From positions 54,472 through 118,471 of the forward strand of contig JAFTFX010000011.1 of NCBI GenBank assembly GCA_017458225.1: a stretch of DNA of 64,000 bases. The letters are read 5' to 3'. How positions within the stretch are numbered: position 1 is the first letter of the stretch; every line of letters starts with the position of its first letter. Positions 37,102 through 48,119 of the stretch are shown one piece after another. Source of the stretch: Prevotella sp. (GTDB taxonomy: Bacteria > Bacteroidota > Bacteroidia > Bacteroidales > Bacteroidaceae). A program made the position numbers and the translations under genes. The notes under the pieces were generated by a model. It was not told where the DNA came from, ran no database searches, and was given only the letters and a program-made list of their open reading frames with translations.

Positions 37102-37166
37102 AATGTTACACTGTTAATTGGTTAAAATAAAAATAGGTTGTTATTTGTTTTCATTTGTTTTCAGAG

Positions 37167-37196
37167 CAAAATTACAAAAAAAATCAAAATGGCCAA
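37167..37196 (-). promoter_or_regulatory. Promoter of the aquaporin gene
   Basis: Minus-strand TAATTTTG at 37167-37174 and TTG at 37194-37196, a 19-bp spacer. It lies downstream of the small-RNA terminator, so aqpZ has its own start. Confidence 0.55.
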
Positions 37197-37248
37197 TACT
37201 TTTCAACTTTTTTTTGATAAAAACATCTGAAAACATCTGTTTTGACAT

Positions 37249-37273
37249 AAAAAAAGGGTCACCGCCGTGACCC
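37249..37273 (-). terminator. Intrinsic terminator of the predicted small RNA
   Basis: 7-bp GC-rich stem GGGTCAC/GTGACCC (37256-37262 with 37267-37273), 4-nt loop, then seven T on the minus strand (complement of 37249-37255). Confidence 0.8.
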
Positions 37274-37311
37274 AACCTTTGTTAACCTTAAATCTAATAC
37301 TATGAAAAACA
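37249..37311 (-). ncRNA. Predicted small RNA of about 60 nt
   Basis: A consensus promoter (37317-37348, minus strand) is followed within about 60 bases by an intrinsic terminator with seven T. No start codon with a usable frame lies between them, and the next gene (aqpZ) is 148 bp further on with a separate promoter. The body contains AGTATTAGATTTAAGG on the minus strand, a phrase I recall from short Bacteroidales transcripts, but I cannot check that here. Exact 5' end is inferred. Confidence 0.55.
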
Positions 37312-37316
37312 CGTTG

Positions 37317-37348
37317 CAAAGATATTACTTTTTGGGCCGCTTTACAAA
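37317..37348 (-). promoter_or_regulatory. Promoter of the predicted small RNA
   Basis: Minus-strand TTTG at 37345-37348 and TATCTTTG at 37317-37324 with a 20-bp spacer, a full match to the Bacteroidetes housekeeping consensus. Confidence 0.75.
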
Positions 37349-37383
37349 CAAATTGAAACTTTTTAGTGTGTTTTTGATAATTA

Positions 37384-37399
37384 ATTGATATATATCAAT
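37384..37399. promoter_or_regulatory. 16-bp perfect palindrome upstream of clpB
   Basis: ATTGATATATATCAAT, about 160 bp before the clpB start. Could be an operator for clpB or for the divergent small RNA; no family can be assigned. The rest of the 250-bp clpB leader shows no clear TAnnTTTG element. Confidence 0.4.
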
Positions 37400-37558
37400 C
37401 GCTGCTTTGTAAAAACTGTTATGTTGTCCTTTCGTCTGGTTGAAGATGGGTGTCTGTCAATCTGTCGGTAAATGATGCCTTTTTGTCGTGTTGGCATTCG
37501 GGGGCATGGTTTTTGAATGCCGATGAGTAAAAACAACTAAAAAAGAAAGGAGACAATT

Positions 37559-40105
37559 ATGACATTAGACAAGTTTACAATCAAGGCACAAGAGGTGGTA
37601 CAGGCTGCCGTGCAAACTGCCCAGCGTGGCGGTCAGCAGACCATTGAGCCCGTTCATCTGCTTGTAGGGCTGATGGACAAGGCCAAGGATGTAACCACGT
37701 TCATCTTCCAGAAGTTGGGCGTGAATACGCAACAGTTGGAGATGCTGGCCCGTCAGGAGCTGCAGCATCTGCCCCGTGTGCAAGGCGGTGAGCCTTACTT
37801 GAGCAGCGATACAAACAAGGTGCTCATGAAGGCTGAGGATATTTCGAAGGAGATGGGCGACGAGTACGTCTCTTGTGAGCCTGTCCTGTTGGCCCTGCTG
37901 CAGGTGAACAGTACCGTGAGCCGTATGCTGAAGGATGCCGGTGCCACGGAGAAAGACATGCGACAGGCTATCCTTGAACTGCGTCGCGGACAGAAGGTGC
38001 AGAGCCAGAGTGCCGACGACAACTATCAGTCGCTGGAGAAGTATGCCAAGAACCTCGTGTCGCTGGCCCGTCAGGGCAAGCTCGACCCGGTGATTGGCCG
38101 TGACGACGAGATTCGTCGTGTGCTGCAAATCCTGTCGCGCCGTACAAAAAATAACCCCATTCTGATAGGTGAACCGGGCACGGGTAAGACTGCTATCGTG
38201 GAGGGTTTGGCTGGACGTATCGTGCGTGGCGACGTGCCCGAGAACCTGAAGGACAAACAACTCTACTCGCTTGACATGGGCGCACTGGTGGCCGGTGCCA
38301 AGTATAAGGGTGAGTTCGAGGAGCGTCTGAAGAGCGTCATCAACGAGGTGACACAGGCCGAGGGGCGTATCATCCTGTTCATCGACGAGATACACACGCT
38401 GGTGGGTGCCGGCGGTGGCGAGGGTGCCATGGATGCTGCTAACATTCTGAAGCCGGCACTGGCTCGTGGTGAGCTGCGTGCCATCGGTGCCACCACACTG
38501 AACGAGTATCAGAAGTACTTCGAGAAAGACAAGGCCCTGGAGCGACGCTTCCAGACCGTGATGGTCGACGAGCCCGATGAGCTCAGTGCTATCTCTATAT
38601 TAAGAGGATTGAAGGAACGCTACGAGAACCACCATAAGGTGCGCATACAGGACGATGCCTGTATTGCTGCCGTACAATTGTCAGAGCGCTACATCAGCCA
38701 GCGCTTCCTGCCCGACAAGGCCATCGACTTGATGGACGAGGCTGCTGCCAAACTGCGCATGGAGCGCGATTCTGTACCTGAGGAACTCGATGAGATCACT
38801 CGTCGTCTGGCTCAACTCGAGATTGAGCGCGAAGCGATCTCTAGAGAAACTAGTATCTCTAGTTCAACTAATCATACTAGTGAAACAGGTCCTACCAGCA
38901 AGCTCGCCCAGCTGGACCGCGACATTGCCGAGCTGAAGGAACAGGAGGCACAGTTCCGTGCCAAGTGGGAGGGCGAGCGCCAGCTGGTGAACCAGATTCA
39001 GCAGGACAAGCAACAGATGGAACAGCTGAAGTTCGAGGCCGAGCGTGCCGAGCGTGAAGGTGATTATGGAAAGGTGGCTGAGATACGCTATTCGAAACTG
39101 AAAGGACTGGAAGACGATATCGCGCGGATACAGGCTCAGCTGTCATCGGCACAGGGCGGCAATGCTATGGTTCGTGAAGAGGTTACTGCCGACGATATTG
39201 CAGAGGTGGTGTCGCGTTGGACGGGTATTCCTGTGACCCGTATGATGCAGAGTGAACGCGAAAAACTGCTGCATCTGGAAGACGAGTTGCACAAGCGCGT
39301 CATTGGTCAGAACGAAGCCATCACCGCTGTGAGCGATGCTGTGCGCCGTAGTCGTGCAGGGCTGCAAGACCCCAAGCGGCCTATCGCCTCGTTCATCTTC
39401 CTTGGTACTACGGGTGTTGGTAAGACCGAACTGGCCAAGGCTTTGGCAGAATACCTGTTCAATGACGAACAGATGATGACCCGTATCGACATGTCGGAGT
39501 ATCAGGAGAAGCACACTGTGTCGAGACTGATTGGTGCCCCTCCGGGATATGTCGGCTATGACGAGGGCGGACAACTGACCGAGGCCGTGCGTCGCAAACC
39601 CTACTCAGTGCTGCTCTTTGACGAGATCGAAAAGGCGCACCCTGACGTGTTCAACATCCTGTTGCAGGTGCTTGACGACGGTAGACTGACCGACAACAAG
39701 GGACGCACTGCCGACTTCAAGAACACCATCATCATCATGACTTCGAACGCAACACGTGAACAGCTTCGAATGACCATGCGGCCCGAGTTCCTGAACCGTA
39801 TCGACGAGATTATCACCTTCCAGCAACTCTCGGAGCAGGAGATTGCCCAAGTGGTACGGCTGCAACTTGGTCGCGTACAGCAGATGCTGGCACCGCAGGG
39901 CATCACTCTGGAAGCTACCGAGCATGCCATCAAGTGGCTGGCGCGTGAAGGCTACGATCCCGACTTCGGCGCACGTCCGGTGAAACGTGCCATTCAGCAG
40001 TACGTACTGAACGACTTGTCGAAGAAACTGCTGGCCGACGAAGTGGACCGCACAAAGCCTATCATCATCGATGAGTTTGGTGAAGGACTCATTTTCCGCA
40101 ACTAA
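37559..40105 (+). CDS. clpB: ATP-dependent disaggregase ClpB
   Basis: Hexameric Hsp100 that rescues aggregated proteins with DnaK. 848 residues: N-terminal Clp repeats (1-145), first AAA+ domain with [13 protein letters not shown], coiled M-domain (about 405-520), second AAA+ domain with [15 protein letters not shown]. Two oddities: residues 428-443 form a Ser/Thr-rich insert coded by A/T-rich DNA unlike its surroundings, and between sensor-1 TSN (about 728) and RPEFLNR only 10 residues occur where E. coli ClpB has about 30. Reading frame is intact. A good ribosome-binding site (AAGGAG) precedes the ATG. Confidence 0.96.
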   Translation: MTLDKFTIKAQEVVQAAVQTAQRGGQQTIEPVHLLVGLMDKAKDVTTFIFQKLGVNTQQLEMLARQELQHLPRVQGGEPYLSSDTNKVLMKAEDISKEMGDEYVSCEPVLLALLQVNSTVSRMLKDAGATEKDMRQAILELRRGQKVQSQSADDNYQSLEKYAKNLVSLARQGKLDPVIGRDDEIRRVLQILSRRTKNNPILIGEPGTGKTAIVEGLAGRIVRGDVPENLKDKQLYSLDMGALVAGAKYKGEFEERLKSVINEVTQAEGRIILFIDEIHTLVGAGGGEGAMDAANILKPALARGELRAIGATTLNEYQKYFEKDKALERRFQTVMVDEPDELSAISILRGLKERYENHHKVRIQDDACIAAVQLSERYISQRFLPDKAIDLMDEAAAKLRMERDSVPEELDEITRRLAQLEIEREAISRETSISSSTNHTSETGPTSKLAQLDRDIAELKEQEAQFRAKWEGERQLVNQIQQDKQQMEQLKFEAERAEREGDYGKVAEIRYSKLKGLEDDIARIQAQLSSAQGGNAMVREEVTADDIAEVVSRWTGIPVTRMMQSEREKLLHLEDELHKRVIGQNEAITAVSDAVRRSRAGLQDPKRPIASFIFLGTTGVGKTELAKALAEYLFNDEQMMTRIDMSEYQEKHTVSRLIGAPPGYVGYDEGGQLTEAVRRKPYSVLLFDEIEKAHPDVFNILLQVLDDGRLTDNKGRTADFKNTIIIMTSNATREQLRMTMRPEFLNRIDEIITFQQLSEQEIAQVVRLQLGRVQQMLAPQGITLEATEHAIKWLAREGYDPDFGARPVKRAIQQYVLNDLSKKLLADEVDRTKPIIIDEFGEGLIFRN

Positions 40106-40185
40106 AAGTTCTCGTTCAGACTTCGTTTGGGGTGCATTAAGACGTTAAAAAAACGTAATCGTGCGCGGTTTACGGCAATTATGCG

Positions 40186-40193
40186 TAATTTTG
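40186..40193 (+). promoter_or_regulatory. -7 element of tig
   Basis: TAATTTTG 46 bases before the trigger factor start; -33 element not clear. Confidence 0.5.
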
Positions 40194-40239
40194 CACCCCA
40201 AAACGAAATCATATATAATAAATAAAGGTATAAAGAACA

Positions 40240-41598
40240 ATGAATATTCAGTTTGAGTGCGCCGACAAGGTGAATGGATTGATGACAATCACTGTTGAAA
40301 AGGCAGATTACGAAGAGAAAGTTGAAAAAACACTGAAGGACTATCGCAAGAAGGCACAGGTGCCTGGCTTCCGTCCGGGCATGGTTCCCATGGGACTGGT
40401 GAAGCGCCAGTATGGCACCGCCGTCAAGGTTGACGAGGTGAACCGCCTGCTGGGTGAGAAGTTGTATGAGTATATCCGTGAGAACAAGATTCAGATGCTG
40501 GGTGAACCCCTCCCCAACGAGGAGAAACAGCAGCCTCAGGATTTTGAGAAGAGTGACAGCTACACTTTCGTCTTCGATATCGCCGTGGCTCCTGAGTTCA
40601 AGGCAGAACTGACTGCCAAAGACAAGGTGGACTATTATAATATTAAGGTGGACGACAAACTCGTTGACGACCAGGTGCAGATGTATGCTTCACAGGCCGG
40701 CGAGTTTGTTCAGGCTCAGGAGTGGAGCGGCAACGACACCTTGAAGGGCGATCTGCGCCAGCTTGACGAGAACGGTAATACGCTTGAGGGCGGTATTGAG
40801 ACCGAAGGCGGTATGATTATGCCCAGCTATATCAAGGGCGAGGACGAGAAGAAGAAGTTCGAGGGTTGCAAGCCCGGCGACATCATCACTTTCAATCCCA
40901 AGAAGGCTTATCCCGAGAATGATGCTGAGGTGGCTGCCCTGCTGAAGGTTGACAAGGAACAGGTGAAGGACTTGACCGCAGACTTCAGCTTCCAGGTGAC
41001 CGAGATTCGTCACTTCCAACCCGCAGCTGTCGACGAGAAACTCTTTGAGCGTGTGTTTGGCGAAGGTGTAAAGGACGAGGCTGATTTCCGTCAGCGCATC
41101 AGCGATACCATCAAGCCCCAGCTGCAGGCTAATGGCGACTATAAGTTTATGCTCGACGTGCGCAAGTATATGGAGAAAAAGGTAGGCGAGCTGACCTTTC
41201 CCGAGGCTCTGCTGAAGCGCGTCATGCTGAACAACAATAAGGACAAGGGGGCCGACTATGTGGAGAAGAATTTCAAGGCCTCGATTGACGAATTGAAGTG
41301 GCATCTGATTAAGGAACAACTGGTAGTCGCTGCCGGTATCAAGGTGGAGGATGAGGATCTGAAGCAGGTTGCGAAAGCAGCGATTCGTCAGCAGTTTGCA
41401 CAGTACGGCATGACCAATGTGCCTGAAGATGTGCTGGAGAACTATGCTGCCGAGCAGTTGAAAAAGCGCGAAAATGTCGATCAGTTTGTCGACCGTGCCA
41501 TTGATGCCAAACTGACAGAGGCCCTGAAAAGTATTGTGAAACTGAATACCAAGGAGGTGACCCTCGATGAGTTCAACAAGATGATGCAGGAGGCTTAA
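40240..41598 (+). CDS. tig: Trigger factor
   Basis: Ribosome-bound chaperone and prolyl isomerase. 452 residues. The N-terminal ribosome-docking segment is recognisable (KKAQVPGFRPGMVPMGLVKRQYG, cited in parts: VPGFRPGMVP), followed by a central PPIase-like domain with low conservation and a long helical C-terminal domain. Divergent from proteobacterial Tig, as is normal in Bacteroidetes. Position directly ahead of clpP-clpX, as in many bacteria, supports the call. Confidence 0.93.
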   Translation: MNIQFECADKVNGLMTITVEKADYEEKVEKTLKDYRKKAQVPGFRPGMVPMGLVKRQYGTAVKVDEVNRLLGEKLYEYIRENKIQMLGEPLPNEEKQQPQDFEKSDSYTFVFDIAVAPEFKAELTAKDKVDYYNIKVDDKLVDDQVQMYASQAGEFVQAQEWSGNDTLKGDLRQLDENGNTLEGGIETEGGMIMPSYIKGEDEKKKFEGCKPGDIITFNPKKAYPENDAEVAALLKVDKEQVKDLTADFSFQVTEIRHFQPAAVDEKLFERVFGEGVKDEADFRQRISDTIKPQLQANGDYKFMLDVRKYMEKKVGELTFPEALLKRVMLNNNKDKGADYVEKNFKASIDELKWHLIKEQLVVAAGIKVEDEDLKQVAKAAIRQQFAQYGMTNVPEDVLENYAAEQLKKRENVDQFVDRAIDAKLTEALKSIVKLNTKEVTLDEFNKMMQEA

Positions 41599-41614
41599 GC
41601 CTGCATCATCTTTT
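41578..41614 (+). terminator. Terminator overlapping the tig stop codon
   Basis: 13-bp perfect stem (41578-41590 with 41600-41612), 9-nt loop that contains the TAA stop, followed by a U-rich tract. The last codons of tig form the left arm, so translating ribosomes would mask it. Confidence 0.8.
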
Positions 41615-41647
41615 CTTTTGTTTTTATTTTAGAAACCCTTTTGATGT

Positions 41648-42277
41648 ATGAGCGAACACGGAACACATAGTGGCGAGCACAGATCGCATGGTCATCGCCG
41701 TGAGATGAGAATCACAGGTTTTAAACAGTATAAGCCCTCGAAAGTCTTGACACCTGCTGTGGTTCTGAGTATTGTGTCGGTGGCGCTATTGTTCCTGGCC
41801 AGATTTACATTGCTGCCAGGAAGTGACATGATGCCCTATATGGTGATTGCTCATGTGCTGGGTGGCTTGGGGTTGTCGATATTGGTATGGGCCATCGTGT
41901 CTATACCAGATCCCATCACAAAACACTTGGACTGGTGGGCTTGCTCTGCAGCCTTTGCCGTTATGGCATATCATCTGACGGTGGCAGCAGCATATCTGGT
42001 TGATTTCGATTATGGTCTGGAGTCGGCAGCAATAGCGATGTGGGGACTGAAAACGGCCCTCATCACCATTATGATACGCGATTTGCTGCTGATGCGCAAC
42101 AACGATTTGCTGATGGCGGCTGTGCTGTTGCTTGTCTATTGTGTTGCCGGTTGTCCGTTTATGTTGTCGGGAGGCTTCGGGTTCTTGCAGTGGTTCTTGG
42201 CAAAGGTGGTGACTGTGCTTTTGTCCATACAGCTCTATCGCAGTTATATGAGCCTTTACAACGATCCGAACTTGTAA
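41648..42277 (+). CDS. Six-helix membrane protein with His-rich N-terminus, unknown
   Basis: 209 residues. The first 18 contain five His (HGTHSGEHRSHGH), then a basic stretch and six hydrophobic helices (about 36-58, 63-88, 97-119, 124-150, 153-173, 180-203). No catalytic motif or family recognised. It sits between the tig terminator and the clpP promoter. The His cluster may bind metal, but that is only an inference. Confidence 0.8.
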   Translation: MSEHGTHSGEHRSHGHRREMRITGFKQYKPSKVLTPAVVLSIVSVALLFLARFTLLPGSDMMPYMVIAHVLGGLGLSILVWAIVSIPDPITKHLDWWACSAAFAVMAYHLTVAAAYLVDFDYGLESAAIAMWGLKTALITIMIRDLLLMRNNDLLMAAVLLLVYCVAGCPFMLSGGFGFLQWFLAKVVTVLLSIQLYRSYMSLYNDPNL

Positions 42278-42356
42278 AATTGCGCATTTTCTTGCCGAAT
42301 AAAATCTTTTCTACACAAAAAATCTTAAAATAGGCATGTTTATCGGGAATTTTTCA

Positions 42357-42364
42357 TAATTTTG
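42357..42364 (+). promoter_or_regulatory. -7 element of clpP-clpX
   Basis: TAATTTTG 73 bases before the clpP start codon. Confidence 0.5.
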
Positions 42365-42437
42365 TATTTACGTTTGTGGGCGAATGTCATATAAGAAGAC
42401 AGAAACCGACAGGTAAAAGCAATGTAAATATTTGATT

Positions 42438-43121
42438 ATGAACGATTTTAGAAAATATGCAACACAGCATCTGGGCATGAATGGCCAGGTGCTTGACGAC
42501 GTGATGCGTGCCAACCGACTTGCTATGGAGGCACAGGCACAGTACATGAACCCTTACATTTTGGAGGAACGCCAGTTGAACGTGACCCAGATGGATGTCT
42601 TTTCACGACTGATGATGGACCGCATCATCTTCTTGGGAACAGAAGTAAATGACTATACGGCTAACACCTTGCAGGCACAGTTGCTTTATTTGGACTCTGT
42701 GGATCCGGGCAAGGACATCAGTATCTATATCAATTCTCCTGGTGGCAGCGTCTATGCCGGTCTGGGCATCTACGACACGATGCAGTTTATCTCAAGTGAT
42801 GTGGCTACTATCTGTACGGGTATGGCAGCTTCAATGGCTGCCGTGCTGCTGGTGGCTGGTACGGAGGGCAAACGTTCGGCACTGACTCATAGTCGTGTGA
42901 TGATTCACCAGCCGTTGGGCGGTGTTCAGGGCCAGGCCAGCGATATTGAGATTGAAGCTCGTGAGATACAGAAACTGAAGAAAGAACTCTATACCATCAT
43001 TGCCGACCACTCACATACCGACTATGAGAAGGTGTGGAACGACTCTGACCGCAATTACTGGATGACGGCAGACGAGGCCAAGGAATACGGAATGATTGAC
43101 CAGGTGCTGAAGAAGAAGTAA
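42438..43121 (+). CDS. clpP: ClpP protease subunit
   Basis: Serine protease forming the barrel chamber of ClpXP. 227 residues from the ATG at 42438 (a TTG two codons earlier is less likely). Catalytic Ser in [11 protein letters not shown] and His in SRVMIHQP are clear; the Asp lies in [22 protein letters not shown] is standard. The N-terminus is about 25 residues longer than E. coli mature ClpP, probably a propeptide or extended axial loop. Overlaps clpX by one base. Confidence 0.97.
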   Translation: MNDFRKYATQHLGMNGQVLDDVMRANRLAMEAQAQYMNPYILEERQLNVTQMDVFSRLMMDRIIFLGTEVNDYTANTLQAQLLYLDSVDPGKDISIYINSPGGSVYAGLGIYDTMQFISSDVATICTGMAASMAAVLLVAGTEGKRSALTHSRVMIHQPLGGVQGQASDIEIEAREIQKLKKELYTIIADHSHTDYEKVWNDSDRNYWMTADEAKEYGMIDQVLKKK

Positions 43122-44335
43122 TGAAGAAGGAATGCAGCTTCTGCGGAAGAAGCGAGAAAGAGGTAAAACTGCTGATCTCGGGGTACGGTGCCTATATCTG
43201 CGAGGATTGTGCAGAAAGGGCCTATCAGATCGTGAAGGAATCGGGGTTGGATGCTGCCAGTGACGCAGGCAAGGGCTCTCCGAAGATGAAGAACGTGCCC
43301 AAGCCCAAAGAAATCAAGGACTACCTGGATCAGTATATTATCGGTCAGGATGAGGCCAAACGTTTCCTCTCAGTGGCCGTCTATAACCACTATAAACGTT
43401 TGCAGCAGCCAGACGATGAGAATGGGGTGGAGATAGAAAAGTCGAACATCATCATGGTGGGTTCGACTGGAACGGGAAAGACGCTTCTGGCCCGTACTAT
43501 TGCCAAACTGCTGGATGTGCCTTTTACTATCGTAGATGCCACAGTGTTCACAGAGGCTGGTTATGTGGGCGAGGACGTGGAGAGCATCTTGAGTCGTCTG
43601 TTGCAGGTGGCCGACTATAATGTGGAGGCAGCCCAGCGGGGCATTGTCTTCATTGATGAGATAGACAAGATTGCACGCAAGAGCGACAACCCCTCGATAA
43701 CCCGTGATGTGAGTGGAGAGGGTGTGCAACAGGGACTATTGAAACTGCTGGAGGGCACCATTGTGAATGTTCCGCCTAAAGGAGGTCGTAAGCATCCAGA
43801 TCAGGAATATATCCATCTGGACACTCACAATATTCTATTTATATGTGGTGGTGCCTTCGACGGTATTGAGCGTAAGATTGCTCAGCGACTGAACACGCAT
43901 ACGGTGGGATATAACTCGGTGCAAAATGTCAGGAAGATTGATACAAACGACCTGATGAAGTATGTACAGCCGCAGGATTTGAAGTCGTTTGGACTGATTC
44001 CGGAGATTATTGGTCGTCTGCCAGTGCTGACCTATCTGAACCCATTGGATCGTGAGGCTTTGCAGCGTATCTTGATAGAACCGAAGAACTCCATTATCCG
44101 GCAATATGAGAAAATCTTCAAAATGGACAATGTGACTCTGACGTTTGCCGATGATGCTTTGGCTCTGATTGTTGACAAAGCAGTGGAGTATAAACTGGGA
44201 GCCCGAGGACTGAGGTCGATCGTGGAGAGCATCATGATGGATGCCATGTTCGAAGTCCCCTCGAAAAAAGTGAAGAAGTTTGAAGTGACACGCGAGTATG
44301 CACAGCAGCAGCTCGACAAGTCGCACTTACAATAA
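43121..44335 (+). CDS. clpX: ClpX unfoldase
   Basis: AAA+ ATPase that delivers substrates to ClpP. 404 residues: N-terminal C4 zinc finger (C5, C8, C27, C30), Walker [12 protein letters not shown], Walker [10 protein letters not shown], and the ClpX-type loop [13 protein letters not shown]. Complete. Confidence 0.98.
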   Translation: MKKECSFCGRSEKEVKLLISGYGAYICEDCAERAYQIVKESGLDAASDAGKGSPKMKNVPKPKEIKDYLDQYIIGQDEAKRFLSVAVYNHYKRLQQPDDENGVEIEKSNIIMVGSTGTGKTLLARTIAKLLDVPFTIVDATVFTEAGYVGEDVESILSRLLQVADYNVEAAQRGIVFIDEIDKIARKSDNPSITRDVSGEGVQQGLLKLLEGTIVNVPPKGGRKHPDQEYIHLDTHNILFICGGAFDGIERKIAQRLNTHTVGYNSVQNVRKIDTNDLMKYVQPQDLKSFGLIPEIIGRLPVLTYLNPLDREALQRILIEPKNSIIRQYEKIFKMDNVTLTFADDALALIVDKAVEYKLGARGLRSIVESIMMDAMFEVPSKKVKKFEVTREYAQQQLDKSHLQ

Positions 44336-44339
44336 GCCT

Positions 44340-46517
44340 ATGACTAAAAGAACAGATCTTACAACCGCACTCAAGCACTATTTCGGCTTTGATACGTTCA
44401 AGGGCGATCAGCAGGCCATCATTCAGAATGTGCTGGATGGTCGCGATACTTTTGTGCTGATGCCTACCGGCGGTGGAAAGTCGCTGTGCTATCAGCTGCC
44501 GTCGCTGCTGATGGATGGTGTGGCTATCGTCATTTCACCGCTGATTGCACTAATGAAGAACCAGGTGGACTTCATTACGCATCTGAGTGAGCATGAGGGA
44601 ACGGCCCATTTCCTGAACTCGTCGCTTAACAAGACGGCTATCGACCAGGTGAAGGCCGACATTCGCAATGGGTACACAAAGCTGCTCTATGTGGCTCCCG
44701 AATCGCTGACGAAAGAGGAAAATGTGGAGTTCCTGAAAGGCTGTAAGATTTCGTTCTATGCTGTTGATGAGGCTCACTGTATTTCGGAGTGGGGTCACGA
44801 CTTCCGTCCTGAATATCGGCGCATTCGGCCGATTATCAATGAGATAGGAAAGGCTCCTGTCATCGCACTGACGGCCACGGCGACCGATAAGGTGCGCACA
44901 GACATCAAGAAGAGTCTGGGCATCATTGATGCAGACGAATTCAAAAGCTCTTTCAATCGCCCGAATCTCTATTACGAGGTAAGACCGAAGACCAAGGATG
45001 TGGATAAGGACATCGTTCGTTTTATTAAACAGCATACGGGCAAGAGCGGTATCATCTATTGTCTGTCGCGAAAGAAAGTGGAAGATCTGGCTGAAGTGCT
45101 GCGGGCTAATGATATTAAGGCTTCAGCCTATCATGCAGGCTTGGACAGCGGCACCCGTACTCAGACACAGGATGATTTTCTGATGGAAAAAATTGACGTA
45201 ATCGTGGCAACCATCGCCTTTGGCATGGGCATTGATAAGCCCGATGTGCGTTTCGTTATCCATTACGACATACCGAAGTCGCTGGAGGGCTATTATCAGG
45301 AGACAGGGCGCGCCGGTCGTGATGGCGGCGAGGGCATCTGTCTGACGTTCTATAGCTACAAGGACTTGCAGAAACTGGATAAATTTATGGAAGGCAAGCC
45401 TGTGGCAGAGCAGGATATAGGCCGTCAGCTACTACAGGAGACGGCAGCATACGCTGAGACGAGCGTGTGCCGAAGAAAAATGCTGCTCCATTATTTCGGT
45501 GAGACCTACGAGAAAGATAATTGTCATAATTGCGACAACTGTCTGCATCCCAGTACGAAGAAGGAGGCTAAGGATCAGCTGGTTATCGTACTGAAAGCCA
45601 TACAGGCCATCAAGGAGAACTTCCGCAGTGACTATGTGATTGACTTTGTTATTGGCCGTGAAACTGATGAAATCTTGGCGCATAAACATCATGAGTTGGA
45701 AGAGTTTGGCTCTGGAGCCGATGAAGACGAGAAAATATGGAATCCATTGATTCGTCAGGCTTTGATTGCTGGCTACTTGAAAAAGGATGTAGAAAACTAT
45801 GGATTGCTGAAGCTGACATCGGCTGGTAAGAAATTCATCAAGTCACCATCATCGTTTATGGTCGTTCAAGATCATGAGTTTGGTGAAGACGAGGAACCCA
45901 TGGAAGGAATGACCAGTGCATTGGATCCTACCCTGAGCGCCATGTTGCACGACCTCCGTAAAAAATGGTCGCGTAAATTGGAGCGTCCGCCATACGTCAT
46001 ATTCCAAGATGTGTCTATCGAACAGATGGCTACCGACTATCCCGTGACGCTGGAGGAACTGAAGAATATCCAGGGGGTAGGCGATGGCAAGACACGCCAG
46101 CCCTACGCGAAAGAATTTGTTGATCTCATCAAACGCTATTGTGAGGAGAACGAGATTACCCGGCAGGCTGACCTGCGCGTCCGCACTAAGGCCAAGGACT
46201 CCATGCGCAAACTGAAGATTCTGCAGAATATAGATCGCAGGATTGCTCTGGATGATATTGCCAATGCGTTGGGAATTGATTTCGAGGAATTGCTCGATGA
46301 ATTAGAGGGTATTGTGCTCTATAGCGGCAACAAGGTGAATATTGACTATTTCCTGGAGGATATTATGGATCCCGATGATGTTAAGGATATCTATGAGTTC
46401 TTCCGAGAACAGGAGAAGGATGACTTGAACGCTGCTATCGAAGAGTTTGGTGCTGATATCGACGAGAATGAGATTCGCTTGGTGCGCATCAAGTTCATCA
46501 GCGAGATGGCTAACTAA
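44340..46517 (+). CDS. recQ: ATP-dependent DNA helicase RecQ
   Basis: 3'-5' helicase for recombination repair. 725 residues from the ATG at 44340, four bases after the clpX stop; an upstream in-frame start would overlap clpX. Motifs: PTGGGKSLCYQLP (Walker A), DEAHCISEWGHDFRP, GIIYCLSRKK, QETGRAGRDG, then a zinc cluster (CRRKMLLHYFGE and CHNCDNC), winged helix and an HRDC-like domain near 560-640. The C-terminal 100 residues extend beyond short RecQ and are acidic. Confidence 0.96.
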   Translation: MTKRTDLTTALKHYFGFDTFKGDQQAIIQNVLDGRDTFVLMPTGGGKSLCYQLPSLLMDGVAIVISPLIALMKNQVDFITHLSEHEGTAHFLNSSLNKTAIDQVKADIRNGYTKLLYVAPESLTKEENVEFLKGCKISFYAVDEAHCISEWGHDFRPEYRRIRPIINEIGKAPVIALTATATDKVRTDIKKSLGIIDADEFKSSFNRPNLYYEVRPKTKDVDKDIVRFIKQHTGKSGIIYCLSRKKVEDLAEVLRANDIKASAYHAGLDSGTRTQTQDDFLMEKIDVIVATIAFGMGIDKPDVRFVIHYDIPKSLEGYYQETGRAGRDGGEGICLTFYSYKDLQKLDKFMEGKPVAEQDIGRQLLQETAAYAETSVCRRKMLLHYFGETYEKDNCHNCDNCLHPSTKKEAKDQLVIVLKAIQAIKENFRSDYVIDFVIGRETDEILAHKHHELEEFGSGADEDEKIWNPLIRQALIAGYLKKDVENYGLLKLTSAGKKFIKSPSSFMVVQDHEFGEDEEPMEGMTSALDPTLSAMLHDLRKKWSRKLERPPYVIFQDVSIEQMATDYPVTLEELKNIQGVGDGKTRQPYAKEFVDLIKRYCEENEITRQADLRVRTKAKDSMRKLKILQNIDRRIALDDIANALGIDFEELLDELEGIVLYSGNKVNIDYFLEDIMDPDDVKDIYEFFREQEKDDLNAAIEEFGADIDENEIRLVRIKFISEMAN

Positions 46518-46562
46518 ATCGTTAAACCGTTAAATCGTATTAATTCAATTTGTTTTTTATAA

Positions 46563-48110
<1,548 letters not shown>

Positions 48111-48119
48111 AATTGAAAT

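Noticed and set aside
37302-37388. 28-codon frame (MKNTLQRYYFLG...) upstream of clpB
   Set aside because: It lies antisense across the small-RNA promoter, and its conserved-looking 5' part is better explained by that promoter and RNA.
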